From Chamaecrista fasciculata (Eukaryota > Streptophyta > Magnoliopsida > Fabales > Fabaceae): a stretch of DNA of 64,000 bases. This document shows, piece by piece, positions 63,123 to 64,000 of the stretch (positions within the stretch are counted from its first letter, which is position 1; each line of letters begins with the position of its first letter). Where the stretch lies: positions 43,635-107,634 of the forward strand of contig QANZ01007743.1 of the NCBI GenBank assembly GCA_003254925.1, in the 5' to 3' direction. The translations under genes and the position numbers were made by a program. Under the pieces are notes generated by a model. The model ran no database searches. It saw only the letters and a list, made by a program, of their open reading frames with translations, and had not been told where the DNA came from.

Positions 63123-63228
63123 TTTGAGTTTTGAGAGATGATATTCAGACACTAATTAATGCTATTTGATTGTATTGACCAGAGAGAATTTAGTTAATTG
63201 AGATGGGGAACATGAATTCCTTCACCCT

Positions 63229-63246
63229 TATATATATATATAAATT
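63229..63246 (-). promoter_or_regulatory. Likely TATA region of the TSB-like gene
   Basis: A TTTATATATATATATAAGG-like stretch on the coding strand lies about 110 bases before the start codon. It is the best TATA candidate for this gene. Confidence 0.4.
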
Positions 63247-63504
63247 TAGACTCCACATTTTACGCTGTTTGAGACGAGTTAAATTTCAAGCGTTGTAAGT
63301 CACATTCAAATGTTTTAGGACGTACAATAACGCGTGTTGTAACACACTGTAAACGTGTTGTAACACACTGCACGGCATCTCTTTTCTCCAGGTCCAATAA
63401 TTCACAAATATAAATAATTATAAAAGAATTTTACAATTATTTTATTGTACATAGAGAATGATGACGTAAGTAAGTCCAATGATTATACATGAGGCTGAAC
63501 ATCC

Positions 63505-63960
63505 CATTTAGGGTGTGTTTGGATTAGAAGTAGGCAATGAAATGATGATTTTATGTAATGAAATGGTAATGAGAAAATTATGTAATGAAAATGTAATGAA
63601 AATGATGTTTGGATTAGTTTGAGATGTAATGAAAAAAATAGGATGTGAAATTATGAAAAATGGTATGTAATGATTTGGTTGGTTGAAATAAATATATGGG
63701 TTTTTTTTTAAATTGTATAGGGGTAAAATTGATAATTGATAATAGAAATAGATAGAAATAAAAAAATAATATTTTGACTTTTTGGTTGTGGTGGTTATGA
63801 AATGAAATGGTAATGAAATTGTCTCAGAATTTGTGCTAGATGTGAATATTTGTAATGAAGGTTGGAGTAGTATTATGTAATGAAATGAAAGGACCAAAAT
63901 GTAAATAACATGAAAATGTTTAAAAACCTACCATTTGGTCTATGATTTTATATAAATTGA
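63505..63960. repeat. ATGAAATGGTAATG-rich repeat region
   Basis: It starts GGGTGTGTTTGGATTAG, a phrase common at the ends of plant MITEs, and repeats TGTAATGAAATGG many times. A matching right terminus was not identified before the window ends, so it is unclassified. Confidence 0.35.
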
Positions 63961-64000
63961 ACGAATCGATCCTTACGAAAGTGAAATATATCTCTTGACC

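Noticed and set aside
63122..63152. A start upstream of ATG 63122 in the TSB-like gene.
   Set aside because: The upstream codon is GTG; the first ATG in frame is at 63122 and gives a plausible transit peptide.

Overview
The window is nuclear DNA of a flowering plant, very probably a eudicot. The genes have many GT-AG introns, plant-specific products with plastid or secretory targeting peptides, AT-rich introns and intergenic DNA, and a heavy load of plant transposons (Copia LTR element, SINEs, hAT-type MITEs, Mutator-like foldback elements). The species cannot be told from the sequence.

Five genes were assembled exon by exon with every junction in frame. From left to right they are: (1) a patatin-like phospholipase with LRR and armadillo regions, pPLA-I type, 18 exons on the minus strand (2563-10462); (2) a family GH1 beta-glucosidase of the BGLU45/46/47 monolignol-glucosidase type, 12 exons on the minus strand (11946-25208), with a 6.4-kb intron full of transposons; (3) a plastid glucose-6-phosphate/phosphate translocator of GPT2 type, 5 exons on the minus strand (31698-34398); (4) a Pcf11-like mRNA cleavage/polyadenylation factor of PCFS4 type, 7 exons on the plus strand (49473-57617); (5) a strongly diverged tryptophan-synthase-beta-like PLP enzyme, 5 exons on the minus strand (59220-63122), convergent with gene 4.

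Between and inside the genes are: a decayed Copia retrotransposon with one LTR (40857-44672); two Mutator-like elements with long inverted repeats and perfect 9-bp target duplications that carry gene fragments (44673-45913 with part of a type I MADS box, 46081-47785 with the start of a plastid-protein-like gene); several related elements without a recognisable cargo (11148, 19185, 21053, 25534, 33394, 48119, 59786, and a pair at 26620 and 29058); hAT-type MITEs (23845, 16876, 60233); and SINEs (3456 and others).

The gene order agrees with two Arabidopsis segments recalled from memory: pPLA-I, BGLU45/46 and GPT2 are close together on chromosome 1 (At1g61850, At1g61810/61820, At1g61800), and GPT1 is next to TSB1 on chromosome 5 (At5g54800/At5g54810). 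The window therefore appears to keep an ancestral order that was split between duplicates in Arabidopsis. The most unusual item is the TSB-like gene: it keeps the PLP lysine, but the residues matching the catalytic Glu109 and Asp305 of bacterial TrpB are Ala and Gln, so it probably does not perform ordinary tryptophan synthesis.
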